A stretch of DNA of 64,000 bases, from assembly GCA_016508695.1 (NCBI GenBank), contig VNKQ01000015.1, positions 186,001 through 250,000 of the forward strand. Reading direction: 5' to 3'. Below the pieces are notes generated by a model, which was not told the DNA's origin, searched no databases, and saw nothing but the letters and a program-made list of their open reading frames with translations. Below, one piece after another: positions 46,200-59,031 of the stretch. This stretch comes from Hyphodiscus hymeniophilus. Its lineage: Eukaryota > Ascomycota > Leotiomycetes > Helotiales > Hyphodiscaceae. The stretch's first letter is position 1, and every line of letters starts with the position of its first letter. Both the position numbers and the translations under genes were made by a program.

Positions 46200-48790
46200 A
46201 AAAAGATCGCGGTATTTAAATTAATATTAGTAATTTACTTAATATAAGTTATACTCTTAATATAAAACCAAACGAGAAAGATTATAATTTAGAAGACAAA
46301 GATAAATAAGTTTGATATTAAGAGGACTTTGACTTATAGAATAAGGAATAATATCGCTAAGCTATATAACTCGCGCTTTACTATATAATATATCTATAAA
46401 TAATAAGCTAATTTATATTCTAGGAAATTTGACCTCTTAAAGCTTATAAAATATTAATAGCTTGAGTTACCTAACTAGCACGAAGCTTATATCTTCTTTT
46501 ACTATATTAAGGATATATTTATACTAGACTAGGTTATATTAGTCTAAGGGTTTAGTTATAAGCTTCTTCCCGTTTAAGTATATATAATATAATAAATATT
46601 ATAGAATATTTATAGCGTTATTAGATCTTTAATAATTTGCTATATAATAGGTATTAGTAAGACTACGATTACTATTTGTATTTATTATATCTAGTATACT
46701 TTTAATATAATATAGTAAGATATTAAAAGAAATCCGATAAACTATTAGTACTAAATAAATAATAATAATACTAGTATTTGCCCTTTTACTAAGACTATAC
46801 TCGATAACTATAGCTTTTAATGCCCGTATTATTCTCGAAGCTTAACTTACTTTTTTAAGTAAAAGCTTAGTATTATTATAGCTTTAGTCTCCCTTAGACT
46901 TATAAATATATAGTTGTATAAGTAGCAAATATACTTTTCTAATATAAAGAAGTAAAAGCTTATTTTTGCCTATTAGTCCTTTAAGTTAAAAAGTTATACT
47001 AAAAAGTAAAAGCTTTTAGTAAGTATTAAAGAGAAGAGAAAAATAAACTTTTAGAAGTAATTTTAATTTAAGGGAAAGCTCTTAGTTACTAATAAAGAAA
47101 TAATAAGTGCCCCGTCGCGCTATAAGCTATAACTTTATAATAGTAATTATTTTATTATTTTTATATTATAATCCTTTAAGTCGCATTTCTTAAATACGAC
47201 CTTTAATACGGCAAAAAACAATTATAACTTTTGTAAGGCACTTACTTAGAAAGAGAAAGAAAAAAGGTTTTAAAATTACAAACCTAAAAAATAGACTAAA
47301 GCTATCTATTATAAATATATTATCGCTATTATTTTTAAGGATAAGTTCTAATACTAGAATACTTAAGTAATTAGTATTATTAAAACTATTTAGTCGAGCT
47401 AGCCGCTCGAATATAAAGTAAAAGTCTTTATAATTCTTATAAGTAATATACTTTTAACTAAGGGCCCTAATAATATTATATACTATATTAAACTTATATA
47501 GAGAAATAGTTAGAAAAAGTATACTATTCTTTATAAGTAGCTAGAAGACGAGTATATAAAGCTAAGTAACTACTAGAAGAAAGCCTTTAAAAAAATCTTA
47601 ATCCTTAGTAAATATTCTAAGGCCGACGATATTATACGCAATGTAAATAAAAGCTTACTAGCCTTAGTTAAGATACTCTTTATTCGTTTTATAACTAATA
47701 GTAAGATTTGTAGCGACCCTATCGTTAAAGTACCCCTAATAACCTTTTATAATAATCTATATTACTATAACGAGGCTAATATAATAATAGTAAACTTAGT
47801 AGTAACTAAGTAAATTAAGGCCTTTAAAGAGAAAAAAGAGGCCCGGAAAAATAAATATATTATAACAAATAGTAGTGCCGATAGCTATATACCTCTAAGC
47901 AAGTCTAATATTAACTCGTATTATCGCGTATATATTTGTATTACTTTCTTAGCTCTAGCTTTACTTAACGATAATAATAGTATCCCGCTTTATCTTATTA
48001 ATAAAGAGTTTATAACTAAGACGAAAAGCAGAAAGTAAAAACTTAATATTAAAACTAATCCTTTCTTTATTAACTTTAATTAAATTATTTACTCTTTTAG
48101 CAAGCTTTTACAAATCGCTAAAGATTTAAATAAACTTAAAATAAATCTTAATAAAGAGAGTAAAAAGACTTATTATATATTTATCTCTAACTTTTTAGTT
48201 ATTATATATATCTTTATACTTATAAGTCAAACTATATATTAGACTTAAGTTAGTTTATAAACCTCTAGCTAATAAGACTATTTAGTAGTTAAAGAAGTAT
48301 TGTCACGTTAAGAAAAAGGACTTAATCTTAGTTAATCCGTATATAATACCGTCCGTTTAAACTAAAAATAAGCAAATTAATAGATTTTATATCTAACTTA
48401 AACGACCCGCGGCTAAATAATATATTATACGATTTCTTATTATAATAAGTTCTACTATTATAATTAAACTAACGTTAATAGAAGCTATATTTATTAGCTA
48501 TCTTAAGATTAGTTATAATTTAGTAAAAATTACGTAAGGCTTTATATGGCATACTCGTCTAGGCAATAAAAACTTAATTGTTTATAGTTATATTTATATA
48601 ATAATAAGAAATATCGTTAAAGAAAAAATTATAGTAATTTCTAAGCTTCGCAAGTAAATTAAGGCTATTACTAATCGAGTTATTACTAATATTAATTAGT
48701 AATACTTTTATTTTTAGTAGAGGAGAAATACGTAAGAAAAGCTTTATTATATCTATATTAGTACTATTAAAGTACAAACGAGTATCTTAA
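46200..48790 (+). pseudogene. Decayed gene of unknown family inside the 17-kb element
   Basis: One plus-strand frame is coding-like for more than 2 kb if TAG/TAA are read as former CAG/TGG/CAA: for example INYQYQIN near 46735, SFQYPYYSRSLTYFF near 46815 (perhaps once a Cys-pair motif), QLEDEYIKLSN near 47550, SKADDIIRNVNKSLLALVKI near 47615 and a polar, Ser/Thr/Asn-rich C-terminal half to about 48780. An 84-bp minisatellite follows directly. I could not assign a family; it could be a second transposition protein or cargo. Confidence 0.4.
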
Positions 48791-48831
48791 GAGAATAAAA
48801 CTAATTCTCTAATTAATTTAATCTTTTCTTA

Positions 48832-49232
48832 TCTTACAAATCTCTTTATAAGTCCTTTTAAAAATTCTCTAGAATTTAGAAAAATCCGCTTTAAAATCTT
48901 TTCTTTTATAAACTATCTTGCAAATCTCTTTATAAATCCTTTTAAAAAGTCTCTTAAATCTAGAAAGATTCGCCTTAAAATCTCCTCTTTTATAAACTAT
49001 CTTATAAATCTCTTTATAAATCCTTTTAAAAATCCCTTTAAATTTAAAAAAATCCGCCTTAAAATCTCCTCTTTTATAAACTTTCTTATAAATCTCTTTA
49101 TAAATCCTTTTAAAAATTCCCTTAAATCTAGAGAAATTCGCCTTAAAATCTTTACTTTACAAATTATCTTATAAATCTCTTTATAAATCCTTTTAAAAAT
49201 TCTCTTAAATCTAAAGAAATCCGCCCTATAAA
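48832..49232. repeat. 84-bp minisatellite, about 5 copies
   Basis: The motif AAATCTCTTTATAA recurs at 48838, 48922, 49006, 49090 and 49173, that is, spacing 84, 84, 84 and 83. Units are AT-rich and diverged by transitions. Confidence 0.92.
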
Positions 49233-49249
49233 TTTAATATTATTTAAAA

Positions 49250-51480
49250 AAATCCCTCTATATTACTCTTATTAGCTCTTCTAGTTATCCTTTTATAAAT
49301 TCTCCCTAAACTTATATTAATATTATTCTTACTAGTATTATTCTTAATAAAACGTAGCTTTATTCTCTTATATTAATAATAAATAACAAGTTTAACTATA
49401 TTTATTAGTCTTTAATAGTATTTATATTCTTTATCTAAGAGATTTAAAAATAATATAAGGCTTATATTTAATAGACTATTCTTTATTTTGGAATATTAAA
49501 CAAAGTCTTATTATTATAAACAAAGTAATAATTTTAAATAAAACCTAAACTAGATAATTATTTATTATATATATAAAGCTATTATTACTATTTAATTTCT
49601 TTACCTTTTATACTTTCGAAAACCTTTATTATATCGTTAAGTAATCTTATTATTCTAGTTATAAATCTTAGTAATAATATTAAAGACGGGAATTATTCGG
49701 CTAAAGATTTATAAACTATTTCGAGAGTTAAGTTCCTTACTAATAAAGATTTGCTTTGTAGCTATAAGTTCCCAAAGGATAGTAATATTAGCTTCGAGTA
49801 CTTTATAAGGTTTAAGAAAATATTTGGGATAAACGATTTTAATTAAAATAATAATAAGATTCTATCTTAAAGTAAGCTTTATAATACTAACCTTTTATAA
49901 AAAGACTTTCTAATTATAGTTAATATAAGAAAGTAGTTAAATAATAAAGTTATTAACGCTTAGAGTAAACTAGTTACCTTTACTAGTAATTTAAGTATAA
50001 ATAGTAATAAACATTCTCGTATCTAGCTAAATACTTACTACTAGCTTAAACTCGAGAAAGTATTTAACAAATATAACGAAAGAAGTTAGTTAGATTTATA
50101 TATAATAACAGGACTATTTAAACACACGAATTTAGTTCTAGACATCTAGGCCTTTCTTTAAATCGATACTCTATTTATTCTAATATATATTAGTCGCAAT
50201 TACTAGATTTTATATATAGTCCGTCTACTTATATATATTATTTCGTTTTGGGATAATATAATATAAAAAAAAAAAGTTAAAGAGATTAAGTTCTCTAGTC
50301 GTAAGCCAATTCTCACTTAGTAGCTATAGAAAGTACTTAATTAAAATATAGTAAAGTAGATATTCCTCCCTTTATAAGGGCCTTAGTAAGTAAACGGGAC
50401 TAGCTATAGGGTTATAGTTTATATAGTAACTTTAAGTATTTGCCTAGATATTTTGCTAGCTATTATAAGTAATTAAGTAACTAAGTGGCGTTAGTAAATT
50501 ATTATAATACTTCTTAAGAGAGAGTTTACTTTTAAGCTTAGTTAGGGAGTAATTAAGTAAGATTTAGTAAGTTTTATAGTTTACTCCGTTATATTAATAG
50601 AGATTATTCTAATATTAATTACTTATAAAAAGAGGCGAGGTTAAGATTATTTGCAAATCCTCTTACAAATTCTTTTATAAATCCTTTTACAAATCCTTTT
50701 ACAAATCCTTTTATAAATACCTTTATTAGGCTTTTAATTAAATAATAGTCACGTATATTGTAATAAAATACCTTAACTTAAAAACTTAAAGAACGTAACT
50801 AATCCCGTTATAATAATAGTAATTTTCTTATTACTCTTATTATAAAAATAATATAGTATCGAATATATTCTAAATATATAAGTAGTCTAGCTAGGTTAAG
50901 TAGACACAAGCTATATTATAAGCTATAGCGTAACGTCTCTAAGCGTAACTAGTAGTATCGTATTATAAGTTATCCCCGCGTACTTTTAAAACTTTGTAAT
51001 TTTATATATACTAATAATAATATTAATTAGTCGAGTTAAAATCGAACTAGGAGTATTAAAGAGGATATAGGGCAATCGAGTGATTTACTAATAAGTTTTC
51101 TTATAGGCTAGGATAAAGATAATAATACGAGATACTCTAAACAATTAAGTATTATTACTAACTCAATTTTTAATATATTTAAAAATAACTTTACTCGATA
51201 TTCTCGATAACAATTTAGGGATAAATAAGCTTTATAAAAAACTAGAGATTTTTATAAGATATATTAATATCGAAGTAATTAATAATATTATATCTATTAA
51301 CCCGGATATATATAAATATTTAGTAAGGCAAGAATAGTATAATAATAATATAAAGTCGAGTCTTAATAGCGAAATTACTAATAGTTTAGTAATAACTATA
51401 TTATAATATATAAAAGCTAAAGAAGTCCTTAAATAGTATTTGACGGTTAAGGACACAAAGGAGTTTCTAGCTAATAACCC
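49250..51480. other. RIPped interior, nothing recognised
   Basis: AT-rich and without an open frame longer than chance. At about 50650-50720 there is a 12-bp array (TTTTACAAATCC). An IMT-like coding feel near 49700-50200 on the plus strand may be the upstream part of the transposase gene, but no motif can be named. Confidence 0.4.
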
Positions 51481-51499
51481 TTAAGAACGCATTCTTAAA

Positions 51500-54330
51500 G
51501 AGTAACCGGCTCTTACGAGGCTAAACCTCTAGTATTTATTTGCGTCCTAATATAACTAGGAATTAACGTTTTAATTCTAATATACTTAAGTAAGTAAGGG
51601 CGCTATTAATAAGTAGTTTAAGACTCTTTCTTTTAAGTACTTTATAATTAGTAATGTTTCTAGTATCTTAAGTAGTTATAATAATATAATTAGTATAATT
51701 TACTAGATCTTATATAGTATTTTAGGCGGCGACTATTAGTTATAGTTAGAGATTACTATTTCGCCTTAAGTCGAGAGTAATAGCCTAGAAAAGCTACTTT
51801 TAAGATATCGTCTAATAAGGCAATATTTAAAGTTCCTACTTAATTATTAGTCCTTTACTCCCGAGCTTTTATAAGTACTTATAAAAAAGTTATATAGTTT
51901 GACTAGCCCTCGGGTTTATAATAAAATATATACGGGTACTTAATAGTAGGATATATAATAAAGGTTGCCTTCTAATATAATAGTTATATTTGTAATTATT
52001 ATAATAGATAAGACTCTTATAATATAGTATATAAGGGATCGGACTACGTATTTATTATATATAACAATTACAAATCTTAATCGCTATACACGTCGAAAGT
52101 AGACTATATTAGTTATTCTTCTTCTTATACTTCTTCCTATCTTAAAGTCTATAACTAAGGGGTCGGATATTATAATAGCCGCTAGTATTAAGTCCCAAAT
52201 TTACTATTAATATATAGAGATTATTTTTAAGTATAAGCTAATCCTTATATACTTACTACCTAGCAAATTAATCTTTCTATAGCTTTAGAATAGTTATATC
52301 GCTTTAGCTAGCTTGTTTATTATACTAATTAAAAGATTCGGTATTATTTCCTTATTTTAGTATCGATATATATCGATTATAAAAAAGTCTATATTATTAC
52401 TAGTATTAAGAATAAATAGTAATATAAAATATATAAAGTATTATATAAGAGAATATAAGACATTACTATAAAATAGCCGCTTAAGACCCTAGTAAGTATA
52501 CGAGTATAGATATTAAAGTAAGTAATAAAGGGAATAGTAAAAGAAGACCCTACTTAGATATATCCTATTAATTTATTCTTATAGTACTATAACTATAGTA
52601 ATATTTATAAGAATCTAACTATAAATATACTATATAATCTCTAAAAGAGTATCTTTAGAAACCTAGTCGATATAATAAAAATACTCCTTTATAAGATATA
52701 TAAACTAAGACAAGGGAAAAGAATAAAAGTAAAGGATATCTAAAAGTTAAAGGACTCTCTTAGCCTTATATAATTAGATATACGTCTTATTAACGTCCTA
52801 GCTTACTAAGGGTTAAAGTACTTTAAAAAGTTTTCGTATATTATATAATAGACTAGTAGAGAAAAGCAAGACCTTATTTGTGTTTAACTCTCTTATATTA
52901 CTCTATTACTTTTTAATAAAGTAAATAAAGCCTTAGAATATAATCGAGCTATTCTTAACTTTATTATAATTATATAATATTAAACGTATAATAATAATAT
53001 ATTAAAATACCTTTAGTAAGCTATATATCGGATTAATTAATATAAGGCTAGCTTTAATGCCTTTCGACCCTTTATAAATAGCAAAGCCTATTATTATTAC
53101 CCGAAATTTTATTTACTTAACTATTATAGCCTATCGACTAAAAAGTAAAGTGCTCTAAATAGCTATAATACTAAGTACTTTAAGGCTTTACATAAGTTTC
53201 TTCTAAAGGCGTTTTATAATCGTACAAATAAGACCGAGGACTATCTTACTTAAATTGTCTTTTATAATATTAAGTATACGTTTATATAGGCAATAAAGAA
53301 CTAGTTATTTTATTTTCTTAAAATATTATTAAAAGTAGAGTTACTAATTATAGCTTAGATTATAATATTTATTAAGATACCAATTCTAATAGCTAAGCTT
53401 AAACCCGTAACGTAACTAAATATTAATAATCGAATATTACTTTAAGACCTTTAACTCTTACAAATATAAATAACGCTAGCAAGCTATATTATAAATACCT
53501 TAGAGATCCTAGGCTTCTTTTAGGCACTAGTTAGTTTCGTTTACTAAGAGCGTAAAAAAAGGCTTAGAAAGTCTCGGGTTATTAGCCCTAAGGAAACGTT
53601 TAACAAAAATATATTATAGGTCTAATTTTATCTAATATAACTTTTTAGTAGTATATAGTATTAAAGGCAAACTAAAAAGGATAAGAGTAATTCCGAGGTA
53701 TAAGAGACTAAGCTCTTATAATATTCTACCTAATAAATAAGAAAGGGCCTATAAAAGGACTTCTATTAGGTATAAGTATATATACTTACTCTTCGGAGCT
53801 TAAATAGTAAAGGTAAAGATATACTAAAGTATAACCCGTATAATAGATAATAAGTTACTTAATTATAAGTTTTACTCTTAGTTATTAATATTAAGCTTAT
53901 ATGCCTATTAAACACGTATTTAATTATCCTTACTTACTAAGGAGCCTTATTAGATATATTCTTATTTAAAGGCAAAAGTAAGGATCTAAAGAAGTAAATA
54001 AAAGAACTTAGCGAACCTTATCTAATATATAGTATAATAAAGGTAACTAGACCTTTTATCCCAAGATTAATAGTTTTATAAAAGCTTAAAGACAAGCGGT
54101 TCTTTATAATTAATAGGGTTATCCGTAATATATATCTTATATTAGTATTTATAAGTATCTTAAATAAACTAGGCGATATATTTTATATTAATAATTATAT
54201 TAATTAAGATTAATATCAAGTATTATATAAAGAGGACTAAGAGGCCGAAGGCTTTAGGCAAGTAATAGACTTTGGAAATAAAATTAGTTAGTATATAAAG
54301 TTACTAACCTTTTTATATTTTATTAATTAA
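51500..54330 (+). pseudogene. Plavaka-type transposase relic
   Basis: In one plus-strand frame broken by stops, blocks match the order of Plavaka transposases. Near 51950 there is a TG-(W/stop)-rich '..Q..LPSN' segment; at 52007 DKTLIIQYIRDRTTYLLYIT continues into NLNRYTRRK (family: 'ASDKTQLT.F.....AYPVYLTIGN....RRK'); at 53185-53258 ALHKFLLKAFYNRTNKTEDY (family: '...VK..Y..TNKKDY...' near the C-terminus). About 100 residues of polar tail follow. Family patterns are from memory, not from a search. All catalytic function is lost to stops. Confidence 0.7.
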
Positions 54331-54534
54331 GTAATTTGTTAGGCTTATAAAATAGAAAATATATAAATTATAATAATAAATTATATTAACTTATAATATA
54401 TTCTCTATATTAGTTTAAGTATAATATATAAGACTTTAAAGTCAAATGCCTTTAAAAAGTTCTTTAAATACTCTTAAAATATTTCGTTACTTTTAAATCT
54501 TCTTATAATCTAATTAAATACTTAGCTTAGGCTT

Positions 54535-54870
54535 TAAATATTCTTAAAATCTTTTTATAATTCGCCTAGAAAATTAAATAGAGTCTTAAATATTCTTAAA
54601 GTCTTTTTATAATTCGCCTAGAAAATTAGCTAAAGTCTTAAATATTCTTAAAGTCTTCTTATAATCCGCCTAGAAAATTAGCTAGAGTCTTAAATATTCT
54701 TAAAGTCTTTTTATAATTCGCTTAGAAAATTTGCTAGAGTCTTAAATATTTTTAAAGTCTTCTTATAATCCGCCTAAAAAATTAACTAAAGTTTTAAATC
54801 TTTTTAAAATCTTCTTATAATTTGCCTAAAAAATTAGCTAGAGTTTCAAATCTTTTTAAAATCTTTTTAT
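54535..54870. repeat. 52-bp minisatellite, 7 copies
   Basis: The unit start TTAAATATTCTTAAAG recurs with exact 52-bp spacing (TAAAT or its variants at 54535, 54587, 54639, 54691, 54743, 54795, 54847). A TTTTTATAATTCGCCTAGAA core is shared. It begins about 200 bp after the transposase relic. Confidence 0.94.
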
Positions 54871-54879
54871 AAGCGTTAG

Positions 54880-57800
54880 TTTTTATATTATTAATATAAA
54901 GAGGGATTGTTTCTTAGCTTTACGATTATTTACGGGATAAGCAAGTTTATAAATAGTCTTAAATTATAAGATATATTTATTAGCTTTAGTTTTCTTACTT
55001 TAAAAGTAAGTTTACTATATATAATAAGACTTTATTTTCTCTTATAGGGTTAAGTAGTTATTATAACTTAAGTAAGAAAAGATAAAGTCAAGAGTAGTAA
55101 TAAGACTTACTACCGACGCGTTTTTTTATTTAGCGTGCCCCTTTGTTATAATACTCTTAGTCTAACACGTCTTTTTTATTTAAACTTATTCTCTTCTATA
55201 TATATTATATACTATTTACTCTACTACTCGATATGCAATATATTTTCTTCTCGTAATTTAAATAATAATTAGACTAACAATCGCAAATCTAATATAGCTA
55301 ATAGAGTCTATTATATATTATAATATAGTAATAGCCTACTAACTTCGTTATAAAGTACTAACTAGCTAAATAAAGATCTTTATAGCCGTTAATAGCCGTT
55401 ACTTAAACGTAGAGAAAGCTATAATCTATAGGTAAAGGGCTTATATATATTAGTAGTAAGACTAATCCTAATATATAAAAGACGTAAAAGGCTAATACTT
55501 AATAAAGTAAGAATATATATATATATAAAGTAAGGTAGAAACTCTCTCTAATAGATTATTTAAATCTTATATTTAAACTCTCTAGTTATAACTTAATATC
55601 CTTTTATAACTCTTAACTCCGAAAGAGTTCTTATTACGCGCCTATAAAAATAAGTATCGATACTAGATTTACTATATTAACCCCGTTTTTATAAGGCTAA
55701 CTAAAGGTATAAACTATATATAAGAATCTAATATAGGCCAAGAGGGTTAAATACTCGGAGCGAGAAATTAAAATAAGCATATTAATTATAGCGAGCGCTT
55801 AGGCAAGTAAGTAGCTAGGGATAGTATAGTAAATATAGCCTAAAGAGGACGAGAATATATTAGGCTAAGCTATAATTAAAGCCTAGAGAATAGTAATATA
55901 CTAATAAAATATAAATAGCTTTTAGTCTTATAAGCTAAAGGAAGTTATTATACAAAAGGTATTTATAACTATAGAGATATACTTCGGCTAATAAATAATA
56001 AATACGAGATTTTATTAGTAAATAACATTCTATTATAATTATAGTAATATAGAGAATTATAGACTATAAATACAACTACTAAGTCGCAGGGCTTAGTAAG
56101 GCTTAAGTATTAGCATTTTATACTTGGCTACTTAATAATTACATAATACTTTCGCCTAATATAATAAAGGTATCTAAGCTCTAATACTTAGAAATAGTTA
56201 TTACTTATATTTTATAGCCAGGGGATAAAAAATAGATAAGTTTATTAATTATAAAGTATCTTAGTTATTTCTTTTAACTAGGTAAACACTAGGCTAATAT
56301 CTAGTATATAATTATATAGTAATAGTTTAAACTTATTCTAGCGTATATAATTATAATAGTTTATATTTATATCCTAATTATAATTAAAGACAAAGTATAT
56401 AATAGTAAGAGATTAGTTATTACTATAAGTAAAGATAGCGGTTTAGATTCCCCTCTCCTTTAATATATTAGTTAACTACTTTTACTTTAGTTATCTTTTA
56501 TAAGGTTAAGAATAATTAGTAAGATATAAGTAATAAAAAGTAAAGACTCCTTATAATAAGATTAAGCAAAAAGGTTAAGAGATACGTTATAACTAGTTAG
56601 TTAGCTAAGGATATAAATCTAATACTAAATAAGTTTAAAGATATAATAAATAACTTAATAGATAATCTTAACTTCGCAAAGAAATTAGTAAGTTTTATTA
56701 GTATATCTTATAACAAGTATATTAATTTAACTACTTAAAAGGGTTATAAGTCTAAAAGTAATATAAGTTATTACTAAACTTTATAACTTAGTTAAAGTTC
56801 GAATACTAAGGCTTTATAAGAAGACGAGGAGCTTTTTAATACTTAAGGAGTAAATAAGGGAGATATAAATACTAAGTCTATAATAGAAATATTAACTCGA
56901 GATTAAAGACTTACTAATATACTCGATACTAATCCTCTTATAACTAAAACTATTACTAATAGTAATAAGGCCTCTTATTATATTATTAGAGATATTAACT
57001 ACTTAATAGATTATAAGAATAATAATATAGCGAGTAATAATAACAAAGAGTAGCTACTAAGTAATTATAAGAGTAATAACTTAGGCGATAATATAGATTT
57101 AAGTCTAGAATTATAAGGTAGTATTTCCCTTTTATATATTTAATAGCGCGTATACTAATAATATATTTATTATAAATACTAATAATAATAATAGCGATAA
57201 GTATAATAAGGTATTATAAGTATTCCCCCCCTACTCTCTTTAAAGGCGTAAGCTCTCGCAAGAGCTTTTAGTATTATTACGAGATAAAGAGACAAAATCT
57301 ATAACAAAAGTAAAGAATAAAGTAAGGGCCTTTAAGTAAGGTATAATTTGAAAAACTCCGGACGAATTTAATATAAACCTATTTACTTATCTTACAAAAC
57401 GCCTAAAGGCAATTATAATAAAACTTATAAGTCTTCTTATACGTTTCTATTATAATAGCTAATTAAGTTTGCCTTTTACTTAAAAGACAAGTCTAAAAGC
57501 GTTAGCCCGCACTTTAAAGAGTTTATACCCTAAGCTATTAATACTATTATAAGTCTATAACTTATAATAAAAGAAAGAGGCGAAGTTAGATAAGAATATA
57601 ACGTAGGATAAGTTTTTATTATTAGCTAGAGTAAAGGCTAATAAGTATAATTTGTACTAAAGAGGAATAAATAAGCTAAAAGAATAAGAGTTAATTCCGA
57701 ATAAAGGTTATCTAATATATAATAATAATTTTATAAATAGTCTTATAACAATACTAGTAGTAAGTTAAAAACGCTAGCTAGTTTAGACTATGCCTTTTCT

Positions 57801-57880
57801 AGGCAGTTATAATAATAATAAAGCCTAATAATATCGCTAGTATATTTAAAAAGGATTTAAGACATATATTAGGTATATTT
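54880..57880. other. RIPped interior with unassigned coding-like stretches
   Basis: There are no open frames. Coding-like runs at 55650-56000 (EREIKISILI, REDENILG-like) and 57240-57560 (LPFT-type and FKEFIP-type scraps) cannot be placed in a family. Confidence 0.4.
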
Positions 57881-57881
57881 A

Positions 57882-57966
57882 GGATTTAAGTATATTTGGG
57901 ATTTAAGTGTATTTGGGATTTAAGTGTATTTAGGATTTAAGCGCATTTAGGATTTAAGTATATTTA
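57882..57966. repeat. 17-bp tandem array, 5 copies, near the right end of the 17-kb element
   Basis: Five 17-bp units GGATTTAAGTGTATTTG with one to three transitions each, preceded by a degenerate unit at 57853. Confidence 0.94.
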
Positions 57967-58674
57967 GGGAGGATTTTAGACGTATTTTCGGCGAACTTAG
58001 GATTTTTAGGCGTATAAGTAGGATTTGGATATAAGAGTCTTAGGGCGGAGGAATATTTTATATATAAGTATAATAAGCTTTCCTTATCTCTAGTAATATT
58101 ACGGTATATAGTGCCATTTGTAATAATAGTATTAATAGTAATAGGGAAGATCGCGACTATAGTAATAATAATAGTAACGATAATATTAGTAAAGATCGCG
58201 ACTATAATAATAATAGTAATACTAATTATAGCAATATAAAAGTAAGTAGCTTTAGTTTTACTTATAATAATAACGCTATTAGCGATATTAAACCCATTTA
58301 CGCTAAAACGATCTATAGCCTAAATATCAATAGTAATAAGAATTATATATATAAGGTAAACGTTACTAATAATTCTAATATAGTCGCTAGGGTTATAGTA
58401 ATAATTACTTAATATATATTATAAATTTAATAGAGCTAAATTTTTAGACTTGCCTAAAATGCGTATAGTGCGGTACTAATAGGCGTTTGGCACTACTAAT
58501 AGCCGAATGGCAGCCACCTGATATAAAAAACTTTTGCTAATAAAGCTTAAACGATACTCGGTTTTACGGGATCGCTAAGGGGGTATAATAAAGAAAAAAA
58601 AAGCCTTAAACGTTAAATAATATTTCGTATATATATTTAGTATAAGAGACTATACTAGGCTAAGAGGGGGATAG

Positions 58675-59031
58675 TATTATAACTATATAATAGTTCGTGG
58701 CCTAAGGCTTAATAGCCTAGTTATAAGAGAATTACAAACGGAGATTATAAGAGTAGGAGCTACTTTAGAGTCACGTGATTAGGATTAGTTGTCTTAATAG
58801 GATTAGTGCCTTAATTTAACTAACTATACTAATCCCAGAGTATAAAGGTTTTATATAAGTTATAATATTTCCTTAGTAGATAGAAGCTTCGTACTTAACT
58901 CAAATAAAGTATCTTTATATATACTTAGTAACTCGCAACGGTTATATATATCTTAACTACGACAACTCCCTTGCCTACTTAACCCAACTAACTTACCCAC
59001 GACCTACTACCAGGAGTCGAGGTTTATTATA
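58675..59031 (+). repeat. 3' LTR of the chromovirus (357 bp)
   Basis: Same length and termini as the 5' LTR. It keeps more C and G, so it was mutated less. The polypurine tract ends directly at 58674. Confidence 0.94.

Larger units (their letters stand above)
41590..58542 (+). mobile_element. 16.95-kb DNA transposon of Plavaka (EnSpm/CACTA-related) type, RIPped, nested in the chromovirus
   Basis: The ends are inverted copies: TATTAGCAAAAGTTTT followed by CTAT on the left and TTAT on the right, 20 positions with one mismatch, flanked on both sides by AA. Subterminal ACTATACGCA also recurs inverted. If both C positions were lost to RIP, TATTA would once have been CACTA (inference). Removing this segment restores a chromovirus of normal length with its polypurine tract. 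A decayed Plavaka-type transposase lies at 51.5-54.3 kb. The element also holds other coding-like but unassigned stretches and several minisatellites. Possible alternative: two or more elements nested together, since only one pair of ends was found. Confidence 0.72.
35308..59031 (+). mobile_element. Ty3/gypsy chromovirus (LTR retrotransposon), RIPped and interrupted by a larger DNA element
   Basis: Two LTRs of exactly 357 bp bound the element, with a 5-bp duplication CTAAA at 35303-35307 and 59032-59036. Copy A of the host transposon shows the empty site (CCTAAATAAAGG near 31945). A polypurine tract (AAGAGGGGGATAG) precedes the 3' LTR. Removing the nested element (41590-58542) leaves about 6.77 kb, a normal size. 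Gag zinc knuckle, reverse transcriptase, RNase H, integrase and chromodomain remnants follow in Ty3/gypsy order, all on the plus strand and all full of stops. A chromodomain at the integrase end marks a chromovirus, a lineage that targets heterochromatin. Confidence 0.92.

Noticed and set aside
48574..51456. Two short open frames in the AT-rich block (48574-48777 and 51232-51456)
   Set aside because: Ile/Leu/Tyr-rich frames expected by chance in TpA-rich DNA; they do not coincide with the frames of the decayed genes.
41590..58542. Starship-type element (tyrosine-recombinase captain) as the identity of the 17-kb insert
   Set aside because: I looked for a DUF3435-like recombinase near either end and saw none, while transposase blocks of the Plavaka type are present; size alone does not support a Starship.
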